Positions 33,205 to 41,184 of a DNA stretch of 64,000 nt are shown here, piece after piece. The notes beneath the pieces were generated by a model. The model was not told the DNA's origin and made no database searches. It saw only the letters and a list, made by a program, of their open reading frames with translations. Position 1 is the stretch's first letter. Every line of letters starts with the position of its first letter. Source of the stretch: Isoptericola chiayiensis (GTDB lineage: Bacteria; Actinomycetota; Actinomycetes; Actinomycetales; Cellulomonadaceae); contig NZ_JABEZT010000003.1 in assembly GCF_013149805.1 (NCBI RefSeq), forward strand, positions 310,001 through 374,000, read 5' to 3'. Made by a program: the position numbers and the translations under genes.

Positions 33205-34518
33205 GTCCTGGCCGCGGATCACCGCCGTGCACTCGCGCTGGATCTCCACGTCCTGCCACATGGCGTGGTGGGGCGCCGCGTTGGAGCACACCACCGCACC
33301 CCAGGCGTCCACGGCGTCGGCGAGCCGCACCGCGTCGCGGCAGATCTGCGCCCCGACCGGCCCCTCCTCGAACCGGGTGGCACGCGGGGTGTAGCCGACC
33401 CAGCCCTCGCCGAGGACCAGCGGGATGCCGCGCTGCGCCGCTGCGTCGGCGGCGACGCCGATCCACTCCCGGAGCCGGTTCGCCATGGCGATCCGGTGCT
33501 CGCCGTACCGCGAGTACAGCCAGCGGTCCACCGCCTCCGGGTCGCACCAGTCGTGCACGTAGATCTCGGCGTGCCCGACGATCGAGGCGTGGCGCTTCCA
33601 CTCCTCGTCGGCCGGCGGTGCCCACTCGCCGAGGCGTGGCGCCCCCGGGCGCAGCAGCTCGGCGTCGGCGCGGTCCTGCGGGAAGTCCGCCGGGTCGCCC
33701 CGCAGGGCGAACTCCTCCACCAGCGCGTCGAGGACCCCGTAGACGTACGGGTGCACGCCGAGGACCTGGGCGTTGCGGGGGACGCCGCGCATCGCCGTGA
33801 CCGGCACGGCCGCGTAGTTGGGTCCGCACAGCACGTCCGGGTGGCGGGCCGCGAACGCGTCGATGGCCGCCTCCAGGCGGCCGCGCAGCTCCACCACCGG
33901 GTCCTCGACGCCCGCCAGGCCGTCGGTGAGGTGACCGGCCTGGACCTCGTTGTGCGGTTCGACGAACGCCAGCGTGCGGTCCAGCCCCTCGGCGACGAGC
34001 AGGTCGACCAGGTCGGCGAGCGCTTCGGCGAGCACCACGGCGCGGTCCTCGGGCGTGACCGCCTGCAGGGCGTCGTACCAGCCGCGGTCGGTCGCGAACG
34101 CCGGCGTCTGCTGGTACTCCCACGACGAGGCGATCACGACGAACTCGTGGCGGTCGGCGGCGCGGAAGAGGTCCAGCAGGCGGGCACGGACGTCGATCGT
34201 CGTGGGTGCGACGACGTCGTACCACCGCACCCGGGAGGCGTAGCCGCCGCCGATCGGACCGAACCGGAAGGCCGTGGTGTCGAGGCCGCTGCGGAACAGC
34301 AGGAACGGCATCGCGCAGAGGCGCACGGCGTTGTAGCCGCGGTCGGCCGCCTCGAGGAACGCCGCGTCGAGGTCCTCGAACGGTTCGCCCGGTCCGGAGC
34401 GCACGGCCCACGAGAAGTCCCACAGGGTGATCGCGAGCCGGTCGGGCAGGTGGCCGGGCACGCCGGCCGCGGACCGGGTGCGGGGCGCGTCGGTGCCGGT
34501 GACCATCGTGGTTCTCAT
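33187..34518 (-). CDS. Cellulase-like (GH5/clan A type) glycoside hydrolase
   Basis: A 443-residue soluble enzyme with TIM-barrel features: ITLWDFSWAVRSG, GYNAVRLCAMPF after strand 2, and FVEPHNEVQ (candidate acid/base Glu after strand 4). VLGVHPYVYG follows in the middle, and VLGEGWVGYTP gives a candidate nucleophile Glu after strand 7. This matches cellulase-like proteins of clan GH-A without a named CAZy family that I can assign. There is no signal peptide. The ATG at 34518 overlaps the GH35 stop by 4 nt (ATGA), making it the last gene of the DUF5107-GH35 operon. It probably trims an oligosaccharide inside the cell. Confidence 0.8.
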   Translation of the reverse strand: MRTTMVTGTDAPRTRSAAGVPGHLPDRLAITLWDFSWAVRSGPGEPFEDLDAAFLEAADRGYNAVRLCAMPFLLFRSGLDTTAFRFGPIGGGYASRVRWYDVVAPTTIDVRARLLDLFRAADRHEFVVIASSWEYQQTPAFATDRGWYDALQAVTPEDRAVVLAEALADLVDLLVAEGLDRTLAFVEPHNEVQAGHLTDGLAGVEDPVVELRGRLEAAIDAFAARHPDVLCGPNYAAVPVTAMRGVPRNAQVLGVHPYVYGVLDALVEEFALRGDPADFPQDRADAELLRPGAPRLGEWAPPADEEWKRHASIVGHAEIYVHDWCDPEAVDRWLYSRYGEHRIAMANRLREWIGVAADAAAQRGIPLVLGEGWVGYTPRATRFEEGPVGAQICRDAVRLADAVDAWGAVVCSNAAPHHAMWQDVEIQRECTAVIRGQDSGAQV

Positions 34519-36815
34519 GCCGTCTCCTCGCAGAGCTCGTCGGGGGTGAGAGGGTGGCGGACGACGCGGACCACGTCGGCGGTGCGCAGGCGGATGCCGT
34601 CGGGGACGTCCCGCACGGACGGGTCGACGTGCACGCCGGTGGCGCGCCGCCACGGCAGCAGCTCGAGGGTGAGCCCGTCGCGGGCGACCTCCTCGCGCCA
34701 GGGCGTGAAGTCGACGTCCCAGTCGCGGCCGTGCCAGAAGTGGTCGCCGATCACCGCGCCGTCGGCGAGGACGGCCCGGCCGACGTCGCCGGTCCAGGCG
34801 ATCCGCAGCAGGACGCGGTCGCCGGGTGCGGCGTCCAGCAGCTCCTCGGGGACGTCGAGGTGGATACGGGCCGCACCGGAGAAGTCGGTCGGTGCGGCGA
34901 GCCGGACGGCCGGTCCGCCGCGTCGCGGTGCGGGAGGTGCCGGGGCGTCGGGTGCGAGGTCGGCGGCGATCCGGTGGTGTCCCGCCCGCGGGACGTCGAG
35001 GCTCCGCGGGGACCAGCCGCCGTCGCGCCACCACGACACCGTCGGTGCCGGTGCCTCGGTCCGCACGACGACGGTCCGCCCGTCGGCGGCGACGGTCAGC
35101 GGGGCGTCGCTCAGCACGAGCCGTGGCACGCCGTCGACGACCGGACGGTGGAGCCGGTCCGCGGTGCCCTCGTCGAGCACGAGCACCAGTACCCCGGGCA
35201 GGTCGACGGCGGTGTCCCGCCCGGGCGGCGCGGTGAGCGTGACGCGGGTGCCGCCGTCGTGCGGTGCGGCCGTCACCGGGCCGTCGGCCGCGACGTCGCC
35301 GTCGAGGACCAGCTCGACCGGGACGCCGTCGGTCGCCGCCAGCACGACGACGGGTCCGCCGTCCGGCCCGGCGTGGTCGAGGCGCGTGACGAGCTGGGCC
35401 GTGGCGCTGCGCAGCACCAGGCCGGCCGTCAACGGGTAGCGCACCGGCCAGACCACCGAGACGCCGGACGGGAGGTCGACGGGACGGGACGGGACGGTGA
35501 CCGGACCGTCGTCCAGGTCGACCGTGACCTGCACCCCGGGCTGCGCCGGCAGGGGGGAGTGCGACGGCTGGTAGGTGGACGCGAACACGTAGCCGCGCCG
35601 CCCGTCCGACCGGACCGACCGGCGCAGCCCGCCCGGGTCGCCCGGGTCGCCGGACGGGATCGTGGCCGGCATCGCGGCCAGCGCCGGGTCGGTCGCCAGC
35701 CACAGGTGCTGGCGGCGCAGCAGGTGATGGTGGTCGCGGACCTGCCCGTGCTCGCCGATCGGGGCACCGAAGTCGTAGCTCAGGGTCGGCACGTCGTTCG
35801 GGTAGCCGGTGGCCTGGGACTCCTGCTCCGTGCCGGTCGCGCCCACACGCTGCGTGCCCCCGGCGTACATGTAGTAGCCCTGCCACACCGACCCGCTGCC
35901 CAGCTTGGCCAGGGCGAGCGCCGCGACGTCCCGCGGCGTCACCAGCGGACGGCGGTGGTAGGCCACGTGCATGCCGCCGCCGAGCTCGCACGTCGCGAAC
36001 GGCGTCGTGCGGCCCGTGGCCCCGGTGCCCGCCGCTGCGTCCGCCGCTGTGCTCGCCGTCGCGCCGCCGTCGGACGCCGTGGCCTCCAGCGCGGCCTGCA
36101 CGTCCGCGCCCACGCCCAGGTCGTCCCGCACGCTCGAGTACCGGAAGTGCTGCGCCGCCCAGGCCGGCCAACCGTCCTCCGCCTCGGCCCAGAAACCGTC
36201 CGCGTAGCCGCTGTACACGTCCAGCAGGGTGTCCGGCACCTGCGCGCCGCCCCAACCCGTCGCCGTCCACAGGGGGACGTGCAACCCGCACTCCTCGGCG
36301 ATCCGCCGCAGCGTCGCCAGGTGCTCGGGCTGGTCGGCCAGCTCGTTGTCCACCTGCGCGCCGATCACCGGGCCGCCCTCGGCGAGCGTCAGCCCCACCA
36401 GCTGGTCGGCGATCTGCCCGTACAGCCGCCGCACGAGGTCCAGGTAGGCCGGGTCGTCCGTGCGCGGCACCAGGTCGGAGCGCTCCGTCAGCCAGTCGGG
36501 GAAGCCGCCGTGGCGCGCCTCGCCGTGCGCCCACGGCCCCAGCCGCACCACCACCTCGAGGCCGTGCGCCCCGGCGAGCTCGACGAACGCCCGCAGGTCC
36601 CGGTTCCCGTCCCACCGGAACGCCCCCGGCTCGGGTTCGTGCGCCTGCCAGAACACGTAGGTCGCCACCGACGTCAGACCGCCGGCGCGGGCGTGCTCCA
36701 GGATCTCGGCCCAGCGGTCCCGCGGGATCCGCGCGAAGTGGATCTCCCCGGTCACCGGGAACCACGGCCGGCCGTCACGGACCAGGCAGGTGGGGGTGAT
36801 CGAGATGTCGCTCAT
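34515..36815 (-). CDS. GH35 beta-galactosidase-like enzyme
   Basis: A 766-residue GH35-type hydrolase without a signal peptide. The barrel begins TGEIHFARIPRDRWAEIL, then YVFWQAHEPEPG, LRLGPWAHGE-like VRLGPWAHGEARHGG, and acid/base Glu in GAQVDNEL. The nucleophile candidate lies in ATCELGGGMHVAYHRRP. Residues ~260-285 hold a low-complexity Ala/Ser/Thr/Gly insert. C-terminal beta domains follow, ending with the jelly-roll segment RVLLRIAWTGDVGRAVL. ATG 36815 overlaps the DUF5107 gene stop (ATGA). It likely removes terminal beta-galactose or a related sugar; the variant motifs mean specificity may differ. Confidence 0.85.
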   Translation of the reverse strand: MSDISITPTCLVRDGRPWFPVTGEIHFARIPRDRWAEILEHARAGGLTSVATYVFWQAHEPEPGAFRWDGNRDLRAFVELAGAHGLEVVVRLGPWAHGEARHGGFPDWLTERSDLVPRTDDPAYLDLVRRLYGQIADQLVGLTLAEGGPVIGAQVDNELADQPEHLATLRRIAEECGLHVPLWTATGWGGAQVPDTLLDVYSGYADGFWAEAEDGWPAWAAQHFRYSSVRDDLGVGADVQAALEATASDGGATASTAADAAAGTGATGRTTPFATCELGGGMHVAYHRRPLVTPRDVAALALAKLGSGSVWQGYYMYAGGTQRVGATGTEQESQATGYPNDVPTLSYDFGAPIGEHGQVRDHHHLLRRQHLWLATDPALAAMPATIPSGDPGDPGGLRRSVRSDGRRGYVFASTYQPSHSPLPAQPGVQVTVDLDDGPVTVPSRPVDLPSGVSVVWPVRYPLTAGLVLRSATAQLVTRLDHAGPDGGPVVVLAATDGVPVELVLDGDVAADGPVTAAPHDGGTRVTLTAPPGRDTAVDLPGVLVLVLDEGTADRLHRPVVDGVPRLVLSDAPLTVAADGRTVVVRTEAPAPTVSWWRDGGWSPRSLDVPRAGHHRIAADLAPDAPAPPAPRRGGPAVRLAAPTDFSGAARIHLDVPEELLDAAPGDRVLLRIAWTGDVGRAVLADGAVIGDHFWHGRDWDVDFTPWREEVARDGLTLELLPWRRATGVHVDPSVRDVPDGIRLRTADVVRVVRHPLTPDELCEETA

Positions 36816-39800
36816 GCGGTCGCCTCCGTCGTCGCGGGGAGTTGCCCCGGTGCGGCGTCCAGCTCCTCCAGCTGTCCGCGCAACCGGTCCACGCGGGCGT
36901 CGTGCGCCACCTGCACGTCCTGGGTGAACAGCAGCATCGTGGGCAGCGACGTCGCGAAGTAGTCGACCGTCGCCGTCCGCCCCGCCTCCTCGTCGACGTA
37001 CGCGGCCAGCCCGTCCCGCAGCCCGTCCGCGTCGGCGACCCGTCCGAGGCGGCGCAGCGCACGGACCGAGGCGGCCGTGCGCTCGGAGAAGTCCTGCACC
37101 TGCATCACCTCGAAGTCGCCCTGCTGCTCGGCCGCCGTCGTCCACGCCCGGCGGGCGTCCGCGTCGGCACCGTCCGCGGCCAGCGCGTCACCGAGGAGCA
37201 GGTGCAGGTCGGCGGTGTTGGCCAGCGGGTGCCGGGCCTCCCCGAGGTTCTGCGGCACCTCCAGCGCGGACCGGGCGTGCGCGACGGCGGCCGCGGCGTC
37301 GCCGTCGTCCAGCGCCCGGCGGCCCAGCGCCAGGTGGGCGTCCTCCCACGCGGCCAGCACCCGACCCTCGCCGCCCTCCCACGGCTGGAACGACCTGCCG
37401 GTCAGCACGTCCAGCGCCTCCGCGGGCCGCCCGACGGCGGTCAGCAGCTCGGCCAGCCCGACCGACAGGTCGTCCCGCTCGGCGACCAGGGCGGGGCGCT
37501 CGCGGAGCACGGCGAGCCGTTCGGCGGCGGTGGCGCCCCGGCGGGCGGCGAGCTGGTCGGACTCGAAGAGCAGCCGGGCGTCGTGCGGGGCCAGCGCGCG
37601 GGCCGTGGCGTAGCAGGCCGCCGCCCGGTCGACGTCGCCGAGCACGTTGTGGGCCGCGACCCCGAGGTTGCGCAGCACGACGGGGTCGGTGCCGTCCCGG
37701 TCGGCGGAGACCTGCCACGCCGCGATCGCCTCGTGCCGCCGGCCCACGGCGTACAGGACGTGACCGGCCAGCGCCGCGAGGAACGGGTCGCGGGGCCAGG
37801 TCTGCCGCAGTCGCGTGAGGACGTCGAGGTCGCGGGCGTCCGGGAAGCACCACCGCCGATCGAGGTCGGCAGCGGCGTCCACGGTCGCGCGGGCGGACTC
37901 CTCGGCGCCGGCGGCGAGCTCGAGGGCGGACCGGTGCAGCAGCGCCAGCGGCGCCACGTTGCGCCGCCCGGGCAGGGTCGGGGCCGCGGCGATCTGGTCC
38001 AGCAGCTCCCGGGCGAGGTCGTGCTCACCGGCCGAGACGTGCTCGAGCGCGACGTCCAGTGCGGCCGTCGGGTCGACCGTGGGCGTCGTCGCCTCGCCGG
38101 TGGTGCCAGTGGTGCCGTCACCGGTGGTGCCGTTGGTGCCGGTGACGCCCAGGCGGGCCGCCAGGTCGCGGGCCCAGGCGTCGAGCGGGTTGACCGCGAG
38201 GGTGCCGCGCACCAGGTCGCGCGCCGTGGCGTCGTCGCCACGACGACGGGCGGCGACGGTCGCGAGGTTCCGGGCCGGGGTGTGGCCGGGACTGCGGGTC
38301 AGCAGCGCATCGAGGTCCTCGGCCGCGTCCCGGTCCCGGCCGGCCGCCAGGTCGAGGCGCGCCGTGGCCACCGTCGCGGCGTCCCGCCAGGCGTGGTCCC
38401 ACAGCGCGGTGCCGAACGCCTCGCGGGCCTCGGCGGTCCGCCCCTGCCGGGTCAGCACGACGCCGAGCCGGTAGTGGGCCTCCCCGTCGCGCGGGTTGGG
38501 GTTGCGGCGGGTGAGCCGAGCGGTGGCCCGGCGCAGCAGCTCCTCGGCCTCGGTCAGCAGACCCGCACGCGACCGTCGGGCCGCCAGCGCGGTGCAGCAG
38601 CGGGCGTCGTCGGGGTCGCGGCGCAGCGCCTCGCGCCAGTACGGCTCGGGGGAGCGGGTGGCGTGGCGGTACTGCTCCAGGTGCAGGCCGGTGACGTACA
38701 GCTCGTCGACCGACCCGATCTCCGCGGGCGCCGGCGGTGCGGTGGCGACCACGTCGGCGGCGGCCGCCTCCGGGTCCGCCGGGGGTGTGCTCGACCGGGG
38801 ACGCCAGCGCACCAGGTCCTCGCCGTCGTGCGTCACCACCAGCTCGTAGGCGGTCGCCGGAAGTCCCGGAGCGGTGGTCAGCTCCCGCACCAGCGGCGTG
38901 CCGGGGGCGACGTCGACGGTCTCGTCCAGCAGCAGCTCGTCCCCGGCCCGCAGGGTGACGCGGGCGCCGGGGCGCGGCCGGGTCACCGCCACGCCGACGC
39001 GGACCCGACCGTCGGCGGCGTCCGGGGTGCCGCCGTCGTCCCCGGAGCCGCCGTCGTCCCCGGTGCCCGGCACGACCAGGCTGACCGCTGACTCCCGGGT
39101 GGCCTGGTGGGCCGGGCCGATGTCCTGGATCGGGTACCAGTACTGCGAGAACTCCTTGGTCTCGCCCGGCGCGAGGAACGCGAAGTCCGGCTGGTTGTCG
39201 GTGAAGACGCCCGCCATGAGCTCCACGTACGGGCCGTTCGTGTCCGTCAGGTGGCGGTCCCACGCCCAGCCGAACGGCGCGTTCCCCCACGTCCACATCT
39301 TCTTCCCGGGAGCGATGCGATGGTCCGCCCAGTGCACGAACCCGGCGCGGGCGCCGTGGTCGTAACCGCCGAAGAAGTCGTCGCGCGACCCGAGGCACAT
39401 GTACGACGTCGGTACCGGGATGTTGCGGTACCGGTCCAGCCGGTCGGCGAGCGGGTCGTCCGCCGTGCGGCGTGCCGCGTAGTCGACGCCGTAGTAGCGG
39501 CCCGACGCCGCGGGGAACGTGGTGACCGCCCGTTTGGCGTGGTCGGCGACGACGGTGACGTCGGTGGGGAAGAACGCCTGGTAGTCGTCCCCGGCCGCGG
39601 CGGCGACGTTCGCCCACCACAGGAACGTCTGCACGTCGTCCGTGCGGTTCACCAGGCGGCCGCGCAGCTCGATCAGCGCGCTGTCGGGGGCGATCCGGAT
39701 CCCGTGCATCCCCTGCATGCGCTGCAGCGGGTCGTGGTCGGAGCACCACACGGTCACCGAGCCGTCGTCGGCGGGGTCGATGCACGTCTCGACGGGCAGC

Positions 39801-40228
39801 GCCGTGGCGGGCCGGTGGTGCTGCGGCCAGTTCAGCTCGACCCCGCCGGAGACCCACGGTCCCGTGAGCCCCACCAGCGCGGGCTTGATGACGTCGTTGC
39901 GGTAGAAGAAGTCGTACCCGCGCGTGCGGTCCAGACCGACGTGGATCCGCCCGCCCAGCTCCGGCAGGATCATCAGCCGTACGTAGGCGTTCTCCAGGTG
40001 GATCGCGTCCCAGGCGCGCGGCTCCGAGGTCTCGGCCACCCGTTCCACGAACGGCATCGGGTACACCGCCCCCGACGAGCCCTGGTAGACGCGCTGGTCG
40101 AGGTAGGCGGGGAACCGGTCCGGGTCGGCGACGGCGTAGGTGTCGATCGTGACCGGCTCGCGCCAGACGCGGACCGGGCGGTCGGCGAGGTCGGCCGGGG
40201 CGGGCGGCAGGACGATCCGGGACTCCAT
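36812..40228 (-). CDS. DUF5107 domain protein with TPR repeats
   Basis: A 1138-residue soluble protein. Residues ~1-375 form a DUF5107 domain, probably a beta-sandwich resembling sugar mutarotases: YVRLMILPELGGRIHVGLD, GVELNWPQHHR, VETCIDPADDG and WTWGNAPFGWAWDRHL. A beta-rich joining region (~375-470) precedes about 15 tetratricopeptide-like helical repeats (~480-1110). Start ATG 40228 follows TAGCGT by 6 nt, so the transcript is leaderless and this is the first gene of the operon with GH35 and the cellulase-like enzyme. It may be a glycoside hydrolase-like or sugar-binding scaffold. No catalytic role can be proven from sequence. Confidence 0.85.
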   Translation of the reverse strand: MESRIVLPPAPADLADRPVRVWREPVTIDTYAVADPDRFPAYLDQRVYQGSSGAVYPMPFVERVAETSEPRAWDAIHLENAYVRLMILPELGGRIHVGLDRTRGYDFFYRNDVIKPALVGLTGPWVSGGVELNWPQHHRPATALPVETCIDPADDGSVTVWCSDHDPLQRMQGMHGIRIAPDSALIELRGRLVNRTDDVQTFLWWANVAAAAGDDYQAFFPTDVTVVADHAKRAVTTFPAASGRYYGVDYAARRTADDPLADRLDRYRNIPVPTSYMCLGSRDDFFGGYDHGARAGFVHWADHRIAPGKKMWTWGNAPFGWAWDRHLTDTNGPYVELMAGVFTDNQPDFAFLAPGETKEFSQYWYPIQDIGPAHQATRESAVSLVVPGTGDDGGSGDDGGTPDAADGRVRVGVAVTRPRPGARVTLRAGDELLLDETVDVAPGTPLVRELTTAPGLPATAYELVVTHDGEDLVRWRPRSSTPPADPEAAAADVVATAPPAPAEIGSVDELYVTGLHLEQYRHATRSPEPYWREALRRDPDDARCCTALAARRSRAGLLTEAEELLRRATARLTRRNPNPRDGEAHYRLGVVLTRQGRTAEAREAFGTALWDHAWRDAATVATARLDLAAGRDRDAAEDLDALLTRSPGHTPARNLATVAARRRGDDATARDLVRGTLAVNPLDAWARDLAARLGVTGTNGTTGDGTTGTTGEATTPTVDPTAALDVALEHVSAGEHDLARELLDQIAAAPTLPGRRNVAPLALLHRSALELAAGAEESARATVDAAADLDRRWCFPDARDLDVLTRLRQTWPRDPFLAALAGHVLYAVGRRHEAIAAWQVSADRDGTDPVVLRNLGVAAHNVLGDVDRAAACYATARALAPHDARLLFESDQLAARRGATAAERLAVLRERPALVAERDDLSVGLAELLTAVGRPAEALDVLTGRSFQPWEGGEGRVLAAWEDAHLALGRRALDDGDAAAAVAHARSALEVPQNLGEARHPLANTADLHLLLGDALAADGADADARRAWTTAAEQQGDFEVMQVQDFSERTAASVRALRRLGRVADADGLRDGLAAYVDEEAGRTATVDYFATSLPTMLLFTQDVQVAHDARVDRLRGQLEELDAAPGQLPATTEATA

Positions 40229-40234
40229 GCCTCG

Positions 40235-40240
40235 ACGCTA
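40235..40240 (-). promoter_or_regulatory. Leaderless promoter -10 (TAGCGT) of the DUF5107-GH35 operon
   Basis: On the minus strand TAGCGT ends 6 nt before ATG 40228. It lies in the 56-bp gap shared with the divergent AraC gene, so AraC binding there could control both directions. Confidence 0.5.
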
Positions 40241-40284
40241 CGGCGGTGTTGCGTCCGCGCGCGATGGGCGATTCCCTGGGGCGC

Positions 40285-41175
40285 ATGGACGAAACGACGG
40301 TCGACGGCGGGTCGGCGCTGCCCGACGGATTCACCGGCCAACGCATGGTCGTGGTGCCCGCGCCGGCGGTGCGCGCGGCCCGCCGGCGACCGGTCACCGA
40401 CCGGCTGCTCGTCACCGACGCGGGAGTCTTCCCGCACGCCGCCCGGCACGGGAGGTCCCGACCCACCGGTGCCGGCGAGCACGTGCTCCTGGTCTGCACG
40501 GGCGGCGCGGGCTGGATCCGCCCCCCCGATGGACGATCCGCCGTCGGACCGGGGGACGTCGTCCTGCTGCCGGCCGGGGTGGCGCACGAGTACGGCGCCG
40601 CCGCGGACGACCCGTGGACGGTGTGGTGGCTGCACGCCGTCGGCCCGGACGCCGACGCGCTGGTCACCGCGGTCCGGGACGCCGCCGGCGGCTCCGTCGC
40701 CCACCTGCAGGACCCCGCCCCGGTGGCCAGCCTCGTCGCGCGGACGATCGACGCCCTCGACACCGCCACCGCCGGCGGGCTCGTCCAGGCGGCCGGGTGC
40801 GCCTGGCACGCCCTCGCGCACGTCGCCGCGGTCGGACGGCGTCGGCCCGGACCTGCCCCGGACCCGATCGAACGAGCCGTCGAGCACCTGCGGGCGACGA
40901 CGCCGCGACGCACCTCGGTCACCGAGCTCGCCGCCCTGGTCGGCCTCAGCCCGTCCCAGCTCGGGGCCTCGTTCCGCCGGCGGGTCGGCTCGTCGCCGCT
41001 GCGCTACCAGACCGACCTGCGGATGGCCCGCGCCCGGGAGCTGCTGGACGCCACCACGACCCCCGTGGCCGCCGTCGGGCAGCGATGCGGGTACGACGAC
41101 CCGCTGTACTTCTCCCGGCAGTTCTCCCGGGTGCACGGGCTCTCGCCCACGGCGTACCGCGACCGGCCGCGGTGA
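40285..41175 (+). CDS. AraC-family transcriptional regulator
   Basis: A 296-residue regulator with an N-terminal cupin-type sugar-sensing domain (HVLLVCTGGAGWIRPPDG; GDVVLLPAGVAHEYGA). The C-terminal double HTH is clear: TSVTELAALVGLSPSQLGAS, then PVAAVGQRCGYDDPLYFSRQ ending in FSRVHGLSPTAYR. ATG 40285 is used. ATG 40264 and GTG 40246 are in-frame alternatives that add short tails. Divergent from the DUF5107-GH35-cellulase-like operon, it should activate that operon on sensing a sugar from its substrate. It converges on the copper ATPase gene with a 9-bp gap. Confidence 0.93.
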   Translation: MDETTVDGGSALPDGFTGQRMVVVPAPAVRAARRRPVTDRLLVTDAGVFPHAARHGRSRPTGAGEHVLLVCTGGAGWIRPPDGRSAVGPGDVVLLPAGVAHEYGAAADDPWTVWWLHAVGPDADALVTAVRDAAGGSVAHLQDPAPVASLVARTIDALDTATAGGLVQAAGCAWHALAHVAAVGRRRPGPAPDPIERAVEHLRATTPRRTSVTELAALVGLSPSQLGASFRRRVGSSPLRYQTDLRMARARELLDATTTPVAAVGQRCGYDDPLYFSRQFSRVHGLSPTAYRDRPR

Positions 41176-41184
41176 CCGGGAGGA

